From positions 1 to 6,193 of the forward strand of contig JAKPUV010000303.1 in NCBI GenBank assembly GCA_029554925.1: 6,193 nucleotides of DNA, written 5' to 3'. The notes beneath the pieces were generated by a model that saw only the letters and a program-made list of their open reading frames with translations, made no database searches and had not been told where the DNA came from. Position 1 is the first letter of the stretch, and each line of letters opens with the position of its first letter. This document shows positions 1-5,245 of the stretch, one piece after another. Origin of the DNA: Candidatus Hydrogenedentota bacterium. GTDB taxonomy: Bacteria; Hydrogenedentota; Hydrogenedentia; Hydrogenedentales; CAITNO01. A program made the position numbers and the translations under genes.

Positions 1-1
1 G

Positions 2-142
<141 letters not shown>

Positions 143-154
143 ACAGCGCAGTTT

Positions 155-195
155 CCGGGCCGCGCCCCCCCCCAACCGGGGGGCGCGGCGCCCGG
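155..195 (+). other. Very GC-rich hairpin between tuf and tRNA-Trp
   Basis: The sequence shows an inverted repeat. Bases 160-170 pair perfectly with 178-188 around the loop CCCAACC. A further five pairs, 155-159 with 191-195, stack on it across a two-base bulge. No T-run follows, so it does not look like an intrinsic terminator; the tRNA begins eight bases later. It may separate the tuf mRNA from the tRNA by serving as a processing or 3'-end-protecting structure. That role is inference. Confidence 0.55.
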
Positions 196-203
196 TCCCC
201 CGC

Positions 204-279
204 AGGGGTGTAGCACAATGGCTAGTGCAGCGGCCTCCAAAGCCGAAGGTTGGGGGTTCGAGTCCCTCCACCCCTGCCA
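204..279 (+). tRNA. trpT: tRNA-Trp (anticodon CCA)
   Basis: A 76-nt cloverleaf can be drawn in full. The acceptor stem AGGGGTG (204-210) pairs with CACCCCT (269-275). The D stem is GCAC/GTGC. The anticodon loop CTCCAAA (235-241) carries anticodon CCA at 237-239. The variable loop has five bases, and the T arm GGGGG-TTCGAGT-CCCTC contains one G-U pair. The discriminator base is G (276), as expected for bacterial tRNA-Trp, and the 3' CCA (277-279) is encoded. The first anticodon-stem pair (230/246) is a G-A mismatch, leaving four good pairs. The position between tuf and secE is the typical one for this tRNA. Confidence 0.97.
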
Positions 280-321
280 GTTTTTCAGCGCGCGCGCCGC
301 GCGGGAATGGAAACAGGAACT

Positions 322-555
322 ATGGCCAAGCAGCTGGCGGTGAGCGAAGAGAAACCCGGTCTCTTCACCAGGATCCGGGACTTCTACGAGGATGTCATGT
401 CCGAGCTTCGGAAGGTCACCTGGCCCACGCGGGACGACCTGAAGGCCTCGACCAAGGTCACCCTCTTTCTTGTCCTTGTCATGGCCGTGATCGTGTTTCT
501 GTACGACACCGTGCTAGGCGGTTTCATCATGGGCCTGCTCCGGCTGGCCGGCTAA
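322..555 (+). CDS. secE: Preprotein translocase subunit SecE
   Basis: SecE is the small essential subunit of the SecYEG channel in the inner membrane. It clamps the two halves of SecY for protein export. The 77-residue product has the family signature in order: an amphipathic helix FYEDVMSELRKVTWPT (about residues 21-36), then one transmembrane helix (about 44-62), then a short tail. It is the single-span form, not the three-span form of E. coli. The start at 322 is preferred because AGGA lies just upstream (315-318). An in-frame ATG at 307 would add five residues (METGT) but has a poorer ribosome site. Its location between tRNA-Trp and nusG is the standard one. It is probably co-transcribed with nusG, whose Shine-Dalgarno sequence overlaps the secE stop. 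Confidence 0.95.
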   Translation: MAKQLAVSEEKPGLFTRIRDFYEDVMSELRKVTWPTRDDLKASTKVTLFLVLVMAVIVFLYDTVLGGFIMGLLRLAG

Positions 556-567
556 GGGGTTCCGCAA

Positions 568-1203
568 GTGACGGAAAAGCGCCATCAAGAGGTCGCCGGC
601 ATGGAGGCGACGCCCGATCTTCCCGACGGGCTGAACCTGTTCGACGTCCCCGACGACAACATCGCGCGCCGCTGGTACGCGCTGCACACGCACTCCGGAC
701 AGGAGGGCGCGGTGCGCAACATGCTTCTGAGCAAGCGGATCAACCTGGAAAACAAGGACCTGATCTCCAACGTCTTCGTGCCCATCGAGGTCGTGAAGGA
801 GACCCGCGGCGGCGAGAAGAAGGTCTCCCGCCACAAGTTCTTTCCGGGGTACGTCCTGGTGCAGCTCCCGGAGCACCCGGAGAAGGACCCGGAGCTCTGG
901 ATGCTCATCAAGGAGACGCCGGGCGTCACCGGGTTCATCGGCTCGCGCACCGTTCCCGTGCCCCTCGAGGACGCGGAGGTGGAGGCCATCATCGAGATGG
1001 TCCGCGGCGAGCGCGAGCGGCCCAAGCCCAAGGTGGACTTCGAGGTCGGCTCCCGCGTGCGCATCACCGAGGGGCCCTTCGCCAACTTCCTCGGGAAGGT
1101 GGACGAGATCAACGTGGACCGCGGCACCATCAAGGTGCTGGTGGAAATATTCGAACGCCTGACCAGCGTGGAAGTTGAAATCTGGCAGGTCGAGCAGATC
1201 TAG
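568..1203 (+). CDS. nusG: Transcription termination/antitermination protein NusG
   Basis: NusG binds RNA polymerase, suppresses pausing, and links transcription to Rho or to the leading ribosome through S10. The NGN domain (about residues 36-150) begins with [13 protein letters not shown] and contains [10 protein letters not shown] and [10 protein letters not shown]. The KOW domain (about 160-211) has [18 protein letters not shown]. The final motif reads [17 protein letters not shown], where many family members have FGRxTPVELxFxQVE, a mild deviation. The GTG start at 568 has AAGGGG (554-559) at good spacing. ATG 601 also has a good site, AAGAGG (587-592), so the protein is 211 or 200 residues. 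Either way the acidic N-terminal tail before the NGN domain is 20-35 residues long. Confidence 0.97.
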   Translation: MTEKRHQEVAGMEATPDLPDGLNLFDVPDDNIARRWYALHTHSGQEGAVRNMLLSKRINLENKDLISNVFVPIEVVKETRGGEKKVSRHKFFPGYVLVQLPEHPEKDPELWMLIKETPGVTGFIGSRTVPVPLEDAEVEAIIEMVRGERERPKPKVDFEVGSRVRITEGPFANFLGKVDEINVDRGTIKVLVEIFERLTSVEVEIWQVEQI

Positions 1204-1222
1204 CAAACGGAGTGTCGTTCCC

Positions 1223-1657
1223 ATGCCGCCCAAAAAGAAACAGATAAAGGCCTATGTGAAGCTCCAGTGCCCCGCCGGCGCCGCCAACCCCGCGCCGCCC
1301 GTGGGCCCCGCGCTCGGACAGCACGGCGTCAACATCATGGAGTTCTGCAAGCAGTTCAACGAGCGCACCAAGGAGCAGTCGGGCCTCGTGATTCCGGTCG
1401 TCATCACCGTGTTCGACGACCGCAGCTTCACCTTCATCACGAAGACCCCGCCGGCCCCCGTCCTCCTCAAGCGCGCCGCGAAGCTCGCCAAGGCCTCCGG
1501 CAAGCCCAACAAGGAGAAGGTGGGCACCGTGACGGACGCGCAGGTCGAGGAGATCGCCAAGCTCAAGATGCCCGACCTCAACGCGGCCTCCCTGGACGCG
1601 GCGAAGAGCATGGTCCGCGGCACCGCCCGGAGCATGGGCATCCTCGTCGAGGGCTGA
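1223..1657 (+). CDS. rplK: 50S ribosomal protein L11
   Basis: L11 is the 23S rRNA-binding protein of the GTPase-associated centre, next to the L10/L12 stalk, and it is also needed for RelA activation. The 144-residue product matches the family length. The N-terminal domain has [21 protein letters not shown] (21-41), including the paired prolines at the thiostrepton-binding hinge. [11 protein letters not shown] (67-77) follows. The C-terminal rRNA-binding domain ends KMPDLNA...[14 protein letters not shown] lysine usual in the stretch PAGKANPAP is alanine here (residue 20), a mild change. ATG 1223 is chosen because the protein aligns from there and CGGAG (1208-1212) lies upstream. The gene follows nusG after 19 bases and is clearly in the same operon. 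Confidence 0.97.
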   Translation: MPPKKKQIKAYVKLQCPAGAANPAPPVGPALGQHGVNIMEFCKQFNERTKEQSGLVIPVVITVFDDRSFTFITKTPPAPVLLKRAAKLAKASGKPNKEKVGTVTDAQVEEIAKLKMPDLNAASLDAAKSMVRGTARSMGILVEG

Positions 1658-1677
1658 CCCCCGAAACCGGTTTGATT

Positions 1678-1728
1678 CGCGCCGCGCCTCGGGGTGCGGC
1701 GCGCCAGTGAAGGGCGTCCCCGGACGCC
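1678..1728 (+). other. Two tandem GC-rich hairpins in the rplK-rplA gap
   Basis: Hairpin 1 pairs 1678-1688 with 1693-1703: 11 pairs including one G-U, with loop TCGG. Hairpin 2 pairs 1713-1718 with 1723-1728 around the loop CCCG. Neither is followed by a T-run, so they are not intrinsic terminators. They sit between the rplK stop and the L1-site-like structure, and may stabilise or process the intercistronic mRNA. That role is inference; the base pairing is visible. Confidence 0.5.
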
Positions 1729-1733
1729 GAACA

Positions 1734-1766
1734 GTGGGAGGGCCGGCAACGGCCCGCATGCACCAC
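1734..1766 (+). promoter_or_regulatory. Putative L1 autoregulatory mRNA site upstream of rplA
   Basis: GTGG (1734-1737) pairs with CCAC (1763-1766). An inner helix GGGCCG (1740-1745) pairs with CGGCCC (1750-1755) and is capped by GCAA. Between the two helices is an asymmetric internal loop, GA on the 5' side and GCATGCA on the 3' side. This two-helix shape with GTGGGAG on the 5' strand resembles the L1-binding site of 23S rRNA (helices 76-77), which as I recall also begins GGUGGGAGG in E. coli. L1 is known to repress its operon by binding such mimics. The structure ends exactly where the rplA Shine-Dalgarno sequence GGGAGA (1767-1772) begins, so bound L1 would block initiation. The structure is seen; the function is inferred. 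Confidence 0.72.
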
Positions 1767-1779
1767 GGGAGAACATGAG

Positions 1780-2490
1780 ATGGCCAAGGCAAGCAAGCGC
1801 TCCGCCGCCAACAGCAAGAAGGTTGAGTTCGGGAAGTACTACGCCCTCGGCGAGGCCGTCGCCCTCGTCAAGGAGTGCGCCAACGCCAAGTTCGACGAGA
1901 CCGTCGAACTCGGCTTCCTCCTCGGGGTGGACCCCCGCCACGCCGACCAGATGGTCCGCGGCTCGGTCGCCCTGCCCCACGGCACCGGCAAGACCGTCCG
2001 CGTCGTGGTGTTCTGCGAGCAGGAGGAGCAGGTGAAGGCCGCCCAGGAGGCCGGCGCGGACTTTGTCGGCTCCGAGGACCTGGCCAACAAGATTCTCGGC
2101 GGCTGGACGGACTTCGACGCCGCCGTCGCCGCCCCCGACATGATGCGCCACGTCGGCAAGCTCGGCAAAATCCTCGGCCCCCGCGGCCTCATGCCCAGCC
2201 CCAAGGCGGGCACCGTCACCCCCAACGTGGGGCAGGCCGTCCGCGAGATCAAGGCCGGCAAGATCGAGTACCGCGTGGACAAGAACGCCAACATCCATGT
2301 GCCCGTCGGCAAGGCCAGCTTCTCCCCCGAGCAGCTTGAGGAGAACGCCTCCGCCGTGATCGAGGCGATTGTGAAGGCGCGGCCCGCCGCCTGCAAGGGC
2401 ACCTATCTCAAGGTCGTCTGCATGAGCAGCACCATGGGCCCGGGTTTCAAGATGGATCCCGTCGCCGCGGCCGCCATCAAGGCCCGCTGA
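1780..2490 (+). CDS. rplA: 50S ribosomal protein L1
   Basis: L1 forms the mobile L1 stalk of the large subunit, which helps release deacylated tRNA from the E site. It is also a translational repressor of its own mRNA. The 236-residue length is normal. Signatures are a basic N terminus, [21 protein letters not shown] (41-61), GTGKTVRV (68-75), [15 protein letters not shown] (132-146), [16 protein letters not shown] (163-178), and the C-terminal [19 protein letters not shown]. The start is fixed by GGGAGA (1767-1772), seven bases before ATG 1780. A preceding L1-site-like hairpin suggests autogenous control. A terminator follows the stop, so rplA appears to be the last gene of this operon, in contrast to the usual rplKAJL order. 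Confidence 0.97.
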   Translation: MAKASKRSAANSKKVEFGKYYALGEAVALVKECANAKFDETVELGFLLGVDPRHADQMVRGSVALPHGTGKTVRVVVFCEQEEQVKAAQEAGADFVGSEDLANKILGGWTDFDAAVAAPDMMRHVGKLGKILGPRGLMPSPKAGTVTPNVGQAVREIKAGKIEYRVDKNANIHVPVGKASFSPEQLEENASAVIEAIVKARPAACKGTYLKVVCMSSTMGPGFKMDPVAAAAIKAR

Positions 2491-2504
2491 TCCCCGAAAA
2501 TCCG

Positions 2505-2547
2505 ACGCCGGCCCGTTCCGAAACGAACGGGTCGGCGTTTTCTTTTG
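2505..2547 (+). terminator. Rho-independent terminator after rplA
   Basis: Bases 2505-2518 pair with 2525-2538 (14 pairs including one G-U and a terminal A-T) around the loop CGAAAC. The stem runs directly into TTTTCTTTT (2538-2546). Stem length, GC content and U-tract make this a textbook terminator. It begins 14 bases after the rplA stop and closes the ribosomal protein operon. In the opposite direction only a short T-run follows, two bases outside the stem, so it would be a weak terminator for the minus-strand gene ending at 2594. Confidence 0.93.
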
Positions 2548-2593
2548 TGCTCGGGGGAGGGCGTCCCTCAGGGGGATTTCCGTGTCCGCCCCG

Positions 2594-3553
2594 TCACTTC
2601 TCCGCCGTGTACGCGGCGAAGGCCGCCGCAACGCCCGCGTCCTCCGCGTTTCCCCCATGCACGATCACCCGGTAGCGCAGGCGCAGGGGTTTTCCCCTGG
2701 GCAGGTCCGTGTACTCCCCGTTTTCCGGCCAATACATGGGGGTGGGGGAGAAGAACCCGTAGTCCCGCGTGAACCACGGCGCCGGGTGCCACGGGTTTCC
2801 CGGGTGCTGCAGGATGGCCAGCCCCTCCGCCTTTCCGCCGCGCGCGCCGCTGTAGTCGGCCCAGGGCGAGGGTTTGCCGAAGGTGCCCTTCTCATCCCGG
2901 TCCCCCTCCGCGTTGACCAGGGCGCCCCCCTGCTTCACGCTCAGTTCGGGGACCATGCGCGCCGAAAAGAGCGAGTGGTTGGTCTGCTCGATCCGGACGT
3001 CCTCCTGCGGGGTTATCACGATGTCAAAGTCAATCTGCCGGACCCTTTCCGAGGGGGCCGACACGGTGACGGTCCGCTCGTCGCGGATCACCGGGTCTTT
3101 CCCCGGCCGCACCCAGAGGCACCGGTCGCGGAAAACCGCCCGGTCCCCCCGCGCCTCAAGGATCTCCACCCCCTCGCTCACAATCTGGCCCCGGTCCAGC
3201 CCCTCCTGCCAGTAGTTTCCCCCGTTCACCCTGTCGCATCCGAAAAACAGCGAATGGTGGTGCGGATAGGGCTCTGAGGTCTCCGTAGTTACCGTTTCCC
3301 CGCTGAGCGGACCGTTCACGGGGAAGAAATACGGATATTTCTGCGAGCGGTCCGTCTTGTAGACGGTAAACAGGCTCCCCGCCACAGAGACCCGCACTCC
3401 TCCGTCCACGGCCTCCGCGGCGACTTCGCGGTTCTTTCCCCCTTCTGCCGCCGCCCAGTCACCGCCCGGCACCGCCGCCAGCAGTGCCAGCAGCGCCGCC
3501 GCCCTCAGGAAATTCCGGATGCCAGACCTCGAAAACCGCAGACAAGCGCCCAT
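2594..3553 (-). CDS. Secreted DUF6807 ('PmoA-like') family protein
   Basis: The 319-residue product starts with a signal peptide: basic n-region, hydrophobic FLRAAALLALLAAV (about 15-28) and a likely cut after AAA near residue 36. It is therefore predicted to be exported. The rest matches the family Pfam calls methane oxygenase PmoA (DUF6807): FTVYKTDRSQKYPYFFPVNG (62-81), PHHHSLFFG with VNGGNYW (97-115), and WADYSG...ILQHPGNPWHPAPWF...DYGFFSPTPM (230-273). The family name is misleading, since this is a soluble beta-rich protein and not the membrane methane monooxygenase. Its biochemical activity is unknown to me; it is frequent in carbohydrate-degrading bacteria. ATG at 3553 is chosen because AAAGGGAG (complement of 3560-3567) lies six bases upstream and the signal peptide starts there. 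It is divergent from the isomerase-like gene. Confidence 0.88.
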   Translation of the reverse strand: MGACLRFSRSGIRNFLRAAALLALLAAVPGGDWAAAEGGKNREVAAEAVDGGVRVSVAGSLFTVYKTDRSQKYPYFFPVNGPLSGETVTTETSEPYPHHHSLFFGCDRVNGGNYWQEGLDRGQIVSEGVEILEARGDRAVFRDRCLWVRPGKDPVIRDERTVTVSAPSERVRQIDFDIVITPQEDVRIEQTNHSLFSARMVPELSVKQGGALVNAEGDRDEKGTFGKPSPWADYSGARGGKAEGLAILQHPGNPWHPAPWFTRDYGFFSPTPMYWPENGEYTDLPRGKPLRLRYRVIVHGGNAEDAGVAAAFAAYTAEK

Positions 3554-3616
3554 CTCTATCTCCCTTTCCGTTTCGTGAGGCGTTTCAGCCCTTTCCAAAG
3601 CGTGCGACCGGGGCCC

Positions 3617-3655
3617 AGTGTACTCTTCCGGAGGCGAACGACGCCATTTGGCGTC
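3617..3655 (-). promoter_or_regulatory. Possible promoter/operator of the DUF6807 gene
   Basis: On the minus strand, TACACT (3622-3617) could be a -10 element, about 64 bases before the start codon. The expected -35 position, 17 bases upstream, reads GGCGTC, a poor match, but it is part of the perfect inverted repeat GACGCCA-TT-TGGCGTC (3640-3655). A weak -35 overlapped by a dyad is compatible with a promoter under transcription-factor control. This is an inference from spacing and symmetry only. Confidence 0.3.
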
Positions 3656-3725
3656 ATTTCCGGCAACAGAGGGGGAACAGGCTCCGCAGGGGGAGGCGGA
3701 CCCGCCCGGATTCAGTTCTTGCCGG

Positions 3726-3746
3726 AAAAAGGCCCAGAAAAGGGCC
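3726..3746 (-). terminator. Weak terminator-like hairpin, minus strand
   Basis: Read on the minus strand, GGCCC pairs with GGGCC around TTTTCT (3746-3731) and is followed directly by TTTTT (3730-3726). The stem has only five GC pairs. If transcription of the DUF6807 gene starts further upstream, this could act as a leader attenuator; otherwise it may protect against antisense transcription. Confidence is low because the stem is short. Confidence 0.3.
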
Positions 3747-3981
3747 AGAACGGTGCCCATGGAAACAAACCCGCTTCTGGGAGAGTCCAACTTGGCGCAC
3801 CCGGCAAGCGCGGGTCTTGGTCCTCAACCGGCCCTTTTGGGAACGTTTTTCGTTGTTCGTGGATAAAGAAAGCCAGAACAAGGCGCGGAAACCCCTTCAA
3901 ACGGGAAAAAACCGTTCCGCCCTGGGAACTCCTGGTGCGTTTATGCGTATTCGCACTTTGGCTTATTTTGGACGTAACCTA

Positions 3982-4010
3982 TTGACATTGAACAGACTAT
4001 CGTGTACACT
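3982..4010 (+). promoter_or_regulatory. Sigma-70 type promoter for the 4170 gene
   Basis: A perfect -35 box TTGACA (3982-3987) is followed after exactly 17 bases by TACACT (4005-4010), which matches four of six positions of the -10 consensus. Transcription would begin near 4017, leaving a leader of about 150 nt before the isomerase-like gene. The -10 box overlaps the palindrome GTGTACAC (4002-4009), a possible repressor site. The boxes are seen directly; activity is inferred. Confidence 0.7.
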
Positions 4011-4016
4011 ATGCCC

Positions 4017-4169
4017 CGATACGGCTTCATTCGTCAAGCTGTGCAGTGCGGGAAGTGTGACCCCGGTCCCCAGAGAACCCTTTTTTAGACGGGGTGACGT
4101 GCGTTAAAGCGGGGAATCAGCACGCTGCGGCGTTGTGCCGGGGGTTGGATTAGAAAGGAGCAAACGGTT
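4017..4169 (+). other. Predicted 5' untranslated leader of the 4170 gene
   Basis: The stretch from the predicted transcription start to the start codon has no open frame of interest. It contains TTTTTT (4081-4086) but no good stem before it, so it is not a terminator as drawn. ACCCCG can pair with CGGGGT across this run, and a small GCACG/TGTGC hairpin lies nearer the gene. I recognise no known riboswitch class. The leader ends with the strong Shine-Dalgarno sequence GAAAGGAG (4153-4160). Confidence 0.4.
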
Positions 4170-5150
4170 ATGACACTTAGACTTGCAACGGGCCTGTGGG
4201 TGTTTTCCCCCGCCTCCGACCGCTATTGCGCGGACGGCTACCGGGATTTGCCCCGCACCGTGGATGTGCTGGCGACCATCGCCAAGCTCAAGGGCATCAA
4301 GGGAGTGGAGGTCCGCCAGACGGACATCACCGCCGATTTGCCGGCGAAGGAGATGCGCCGCCTGCTCAAAGAGCACGGGCTGGTGTGCTCCTGCGTGGCC
4401 ATGAACCTGTGCCATTCCCGCCGCTTCGCGCTGTCCGGTTTCGGCCACCAGCACCAGAAAACCCGCAACGCGGCCATTGACGAGGGGCGCAAGGCGGTGG
4501 ACCTGGCGCGGGCGCTGGGCACCACGGAGGTCACCCTCCGCCTGAACACGGACGGGTTCGACTATCCCTTCCACATTGACTACACAACCCACTGGAACAC
4601 GGTGATCTCGTCCATCAAGACGATCGCGAAATACGCCGCGCCGGACGTGAATGTGGCGGTGGCCTACAAGCCGCGCGAGCCGCGCCGCCACCTCACGGTC
4701 TCCTCCGTGGGCAAGGCGCTGTCCATGTGCCAGGAAATCGCCATGAAGAACGTGGGGGTGGGGATGGACTTCTCCCACGCCCTCATGGCCGGCGAAAACC
4801 CCGCCGAGTCCATCGCGTTCCTGTCGCGGGCCAGCAAGCTCTTCCAGATTTACTTCAGCGACGGCTACGCCCTCAACGACGACGGCATGGCGCCCGGCAG
4901 CCTGCACCTGTGGGAGACGCTGGAGGCGCTCTTCTACCTGCGCGTGGCGAAGTACAAGGGCTTTGTGACCATTGACATCGCGCCGCAGAGGATAGAGCCG
5001 ACCCACGCCCTCCAGATCGCCATGGGCAACCTGTCCATCCTCTGGAAGAAGCTGGAGAAGCTGGACGTGGCCGAGCTGCGCAAGGCCCAGAAGACCCTCG
5101 ACGCCACCGAGAGCCAGCGCATCATCCGCCGGGTCATGCTCCAGGGATAG
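4170..5150 (+). CDS. Xylose-isomerase-like TIM-barrel protein (sugar isomerase/epimerase family)
   Basis: The 326-residue cytoplasmic product (no signal peptide) fits the AP-endonuclease-2/xylose-isomerase-like TIM-barrel fold. Supporting segments are an N-terminal strand LATGLWVF, GIKGVEVRQTDI (42-53), a typical helix-strand pair DLARALGTTEVTLRL (111-125), AYKPREPR (165-172), NVGVGMDFSHALMAGENPAE (194-213), DGYALNDDGMAPGSLHLWETLEAL (231-254) and TIDIAPQRIEP (267-277). Family members are metal-dependent sugar isomerases or epimerases; the substrate cannot be told. In relatives I remember, the strand before YKPxEPR begins with Glu (Ala165 here) and the next site reads HLND (YFSD at 228-231). 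Two metal ligands may thus be lost, while Asp200 and Asp269 remain. The start is set by GAAAGGAG (4153-4160), nine bases upstream. The gene has its own promoter near 3982-4010. Confidence 0.82.
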   Translation: MTLRLATGLWVFSPASDRYCADGYRDLPRTVDVLATIAKLKGIKGVEVRQTDITADLPAKEMRRLLKEHGLVCSCVAMNLCHSRRFALSGFGHQHQKTRNAAIDEGRKAVDLARALGTTEVTLRLNTDGFDYPFHIDYTTHWNTVISSIKTIAKYAAPDVNVAVAYKPREPRRHLTVSSVGKALSMCQEIAMKNVGVGMDFSHALMAGENPAESIAFLSRASKLFQIYFSDGYALNDDGMAPGSLHLWETLEALFYLRVAKYKGFVTIDIAPQRIEPTHALQIAMGNLSILWKKLEKLDVAELRKAQKTLDATESQRIIRRVMLQG

Positions 5151-5187
5151 GGGCCGGGCCGTCCGCCATGACACACCAGTAAACACC

Positions 5188-5228
5188 CGCCGGTTTCGCG
5201 GAATCCGCCCCGAAACCGGCGTCCGTTT
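5188..5228 (+). terminator. Hairpin with short T-run between 4170 gene and hflX
   Basis: CGCCGGTTTCG (5188-5198) and CGAAACCGGCG (5211-5221) form a perfect 11-bp inverted repeat. An inner CGG-AAT-CCG mini-stem (5199-5207) lies in the loop. TTTT (5225-5228) follows three bases later, a weak U-tract. It probably ends the isomerase-like transcript 38 bases after its stop. Because the hflX Shine-Dalgarno sequence (5232-5238) comes immediately after, it could also act as an attenuator for hflX or sit in its leader. Termination strength is uncertain. Confidence 0.6.
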
Positions 5229-5231
5229 TGG

Positions 5232-5238
5232 AAAGGAG
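5232..5238 (+). promoter_or_regulatory. Shine-Dalgarno sequence that decides the hflX start
   Basis: AAAGGAG is the strongest ribosome-binding site in this gap. With a seven-base spacer it points to CTG at 5246. The only in-frame TTG (5228) lies upstream of it and therefore cannot be served by it. Confidence 0.6.
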
Positions 5239-5245
5239 CCTGACC

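Larger units (their letters stand above)
3554..3981. other. Gene-free divergent intergenic region (left part)
   Basis: I see no credible gene in this stretch. Open frames exist on both strands, but their translations are low-complexity, rich in Arg, Pro and Ser, match no family I know, and lack good ribosome sites. The stretch is visibly richer in A/T runs than the flanking genes, as expected for intergenic DNA. It contains the Shine-Dalgarno sequence of the minus-strand gene (3560-3567), a perfect dyad GACGCCA-TT-TGGCGTC (3640-3655), a minus-strand hairpin with T-run (3726-3746), an AACGG/CCGTT inverted repeat (3900-3916), and a dyad GTGCG...CGCAC (3935-3956). Confidence 0.7.

Noticed and set aside
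250..306. secE start at ATG 250
   Set aside because: It lies inside the tRNA-Trp gene and adds residues not found in SecE.
1175..1222. rplK start at ATG 1175
   Set aside because: It overlaps the end of nusG and adds 16 residues absent from L11; ATG 1223 fits the family.
1659..1670. 12-mer CCCCGAAACCGG, also present at 5208-5219
   Set aside because: One copy is part of a hairpin arm and the other follows the rplK stop without equivalent structure; two short GC-rich copies are likely chance.
1252..2658. Long minus-strand open frame opposite rplK and rplA
   Set aside because: This is an antisense shadow of two certain ribosomal protein genes in high-GC DNA; its translation has no recognisable domain.
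3554..3790. Upstream extension of the minus-strand DUF6807 gene to an ATG at 3790
   Set aside because: The extension adds 79 residues without family similarity and would bury the signal peptide. ATG 3553 has an excellent Shine-Dalgarno sequence.
4062..4086. Possible terminator ending in TTTTTT in the leader of the 4170 gene
   Set aside because: Only about three base pairs can form directly before the T-run, too weak for an intrinsic terminator.
3484..4107. Plus-strand open frame of 207 codons overlapping the start of the DUF6807 gene and the divergent region
   Set aside because: Its translation resembles no family, it has no ribosome site, and it runs through the signal-peptide coding region and the TTGACA promoter. 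It is better explained by chance openness.
5168..5182. ATG-ACA-CAC-CAG-TAA in frame with hflX
   Set aside because: It encodes only four residues before a stop and has no ribosome site. It does not rescue an ATG start for hflX.
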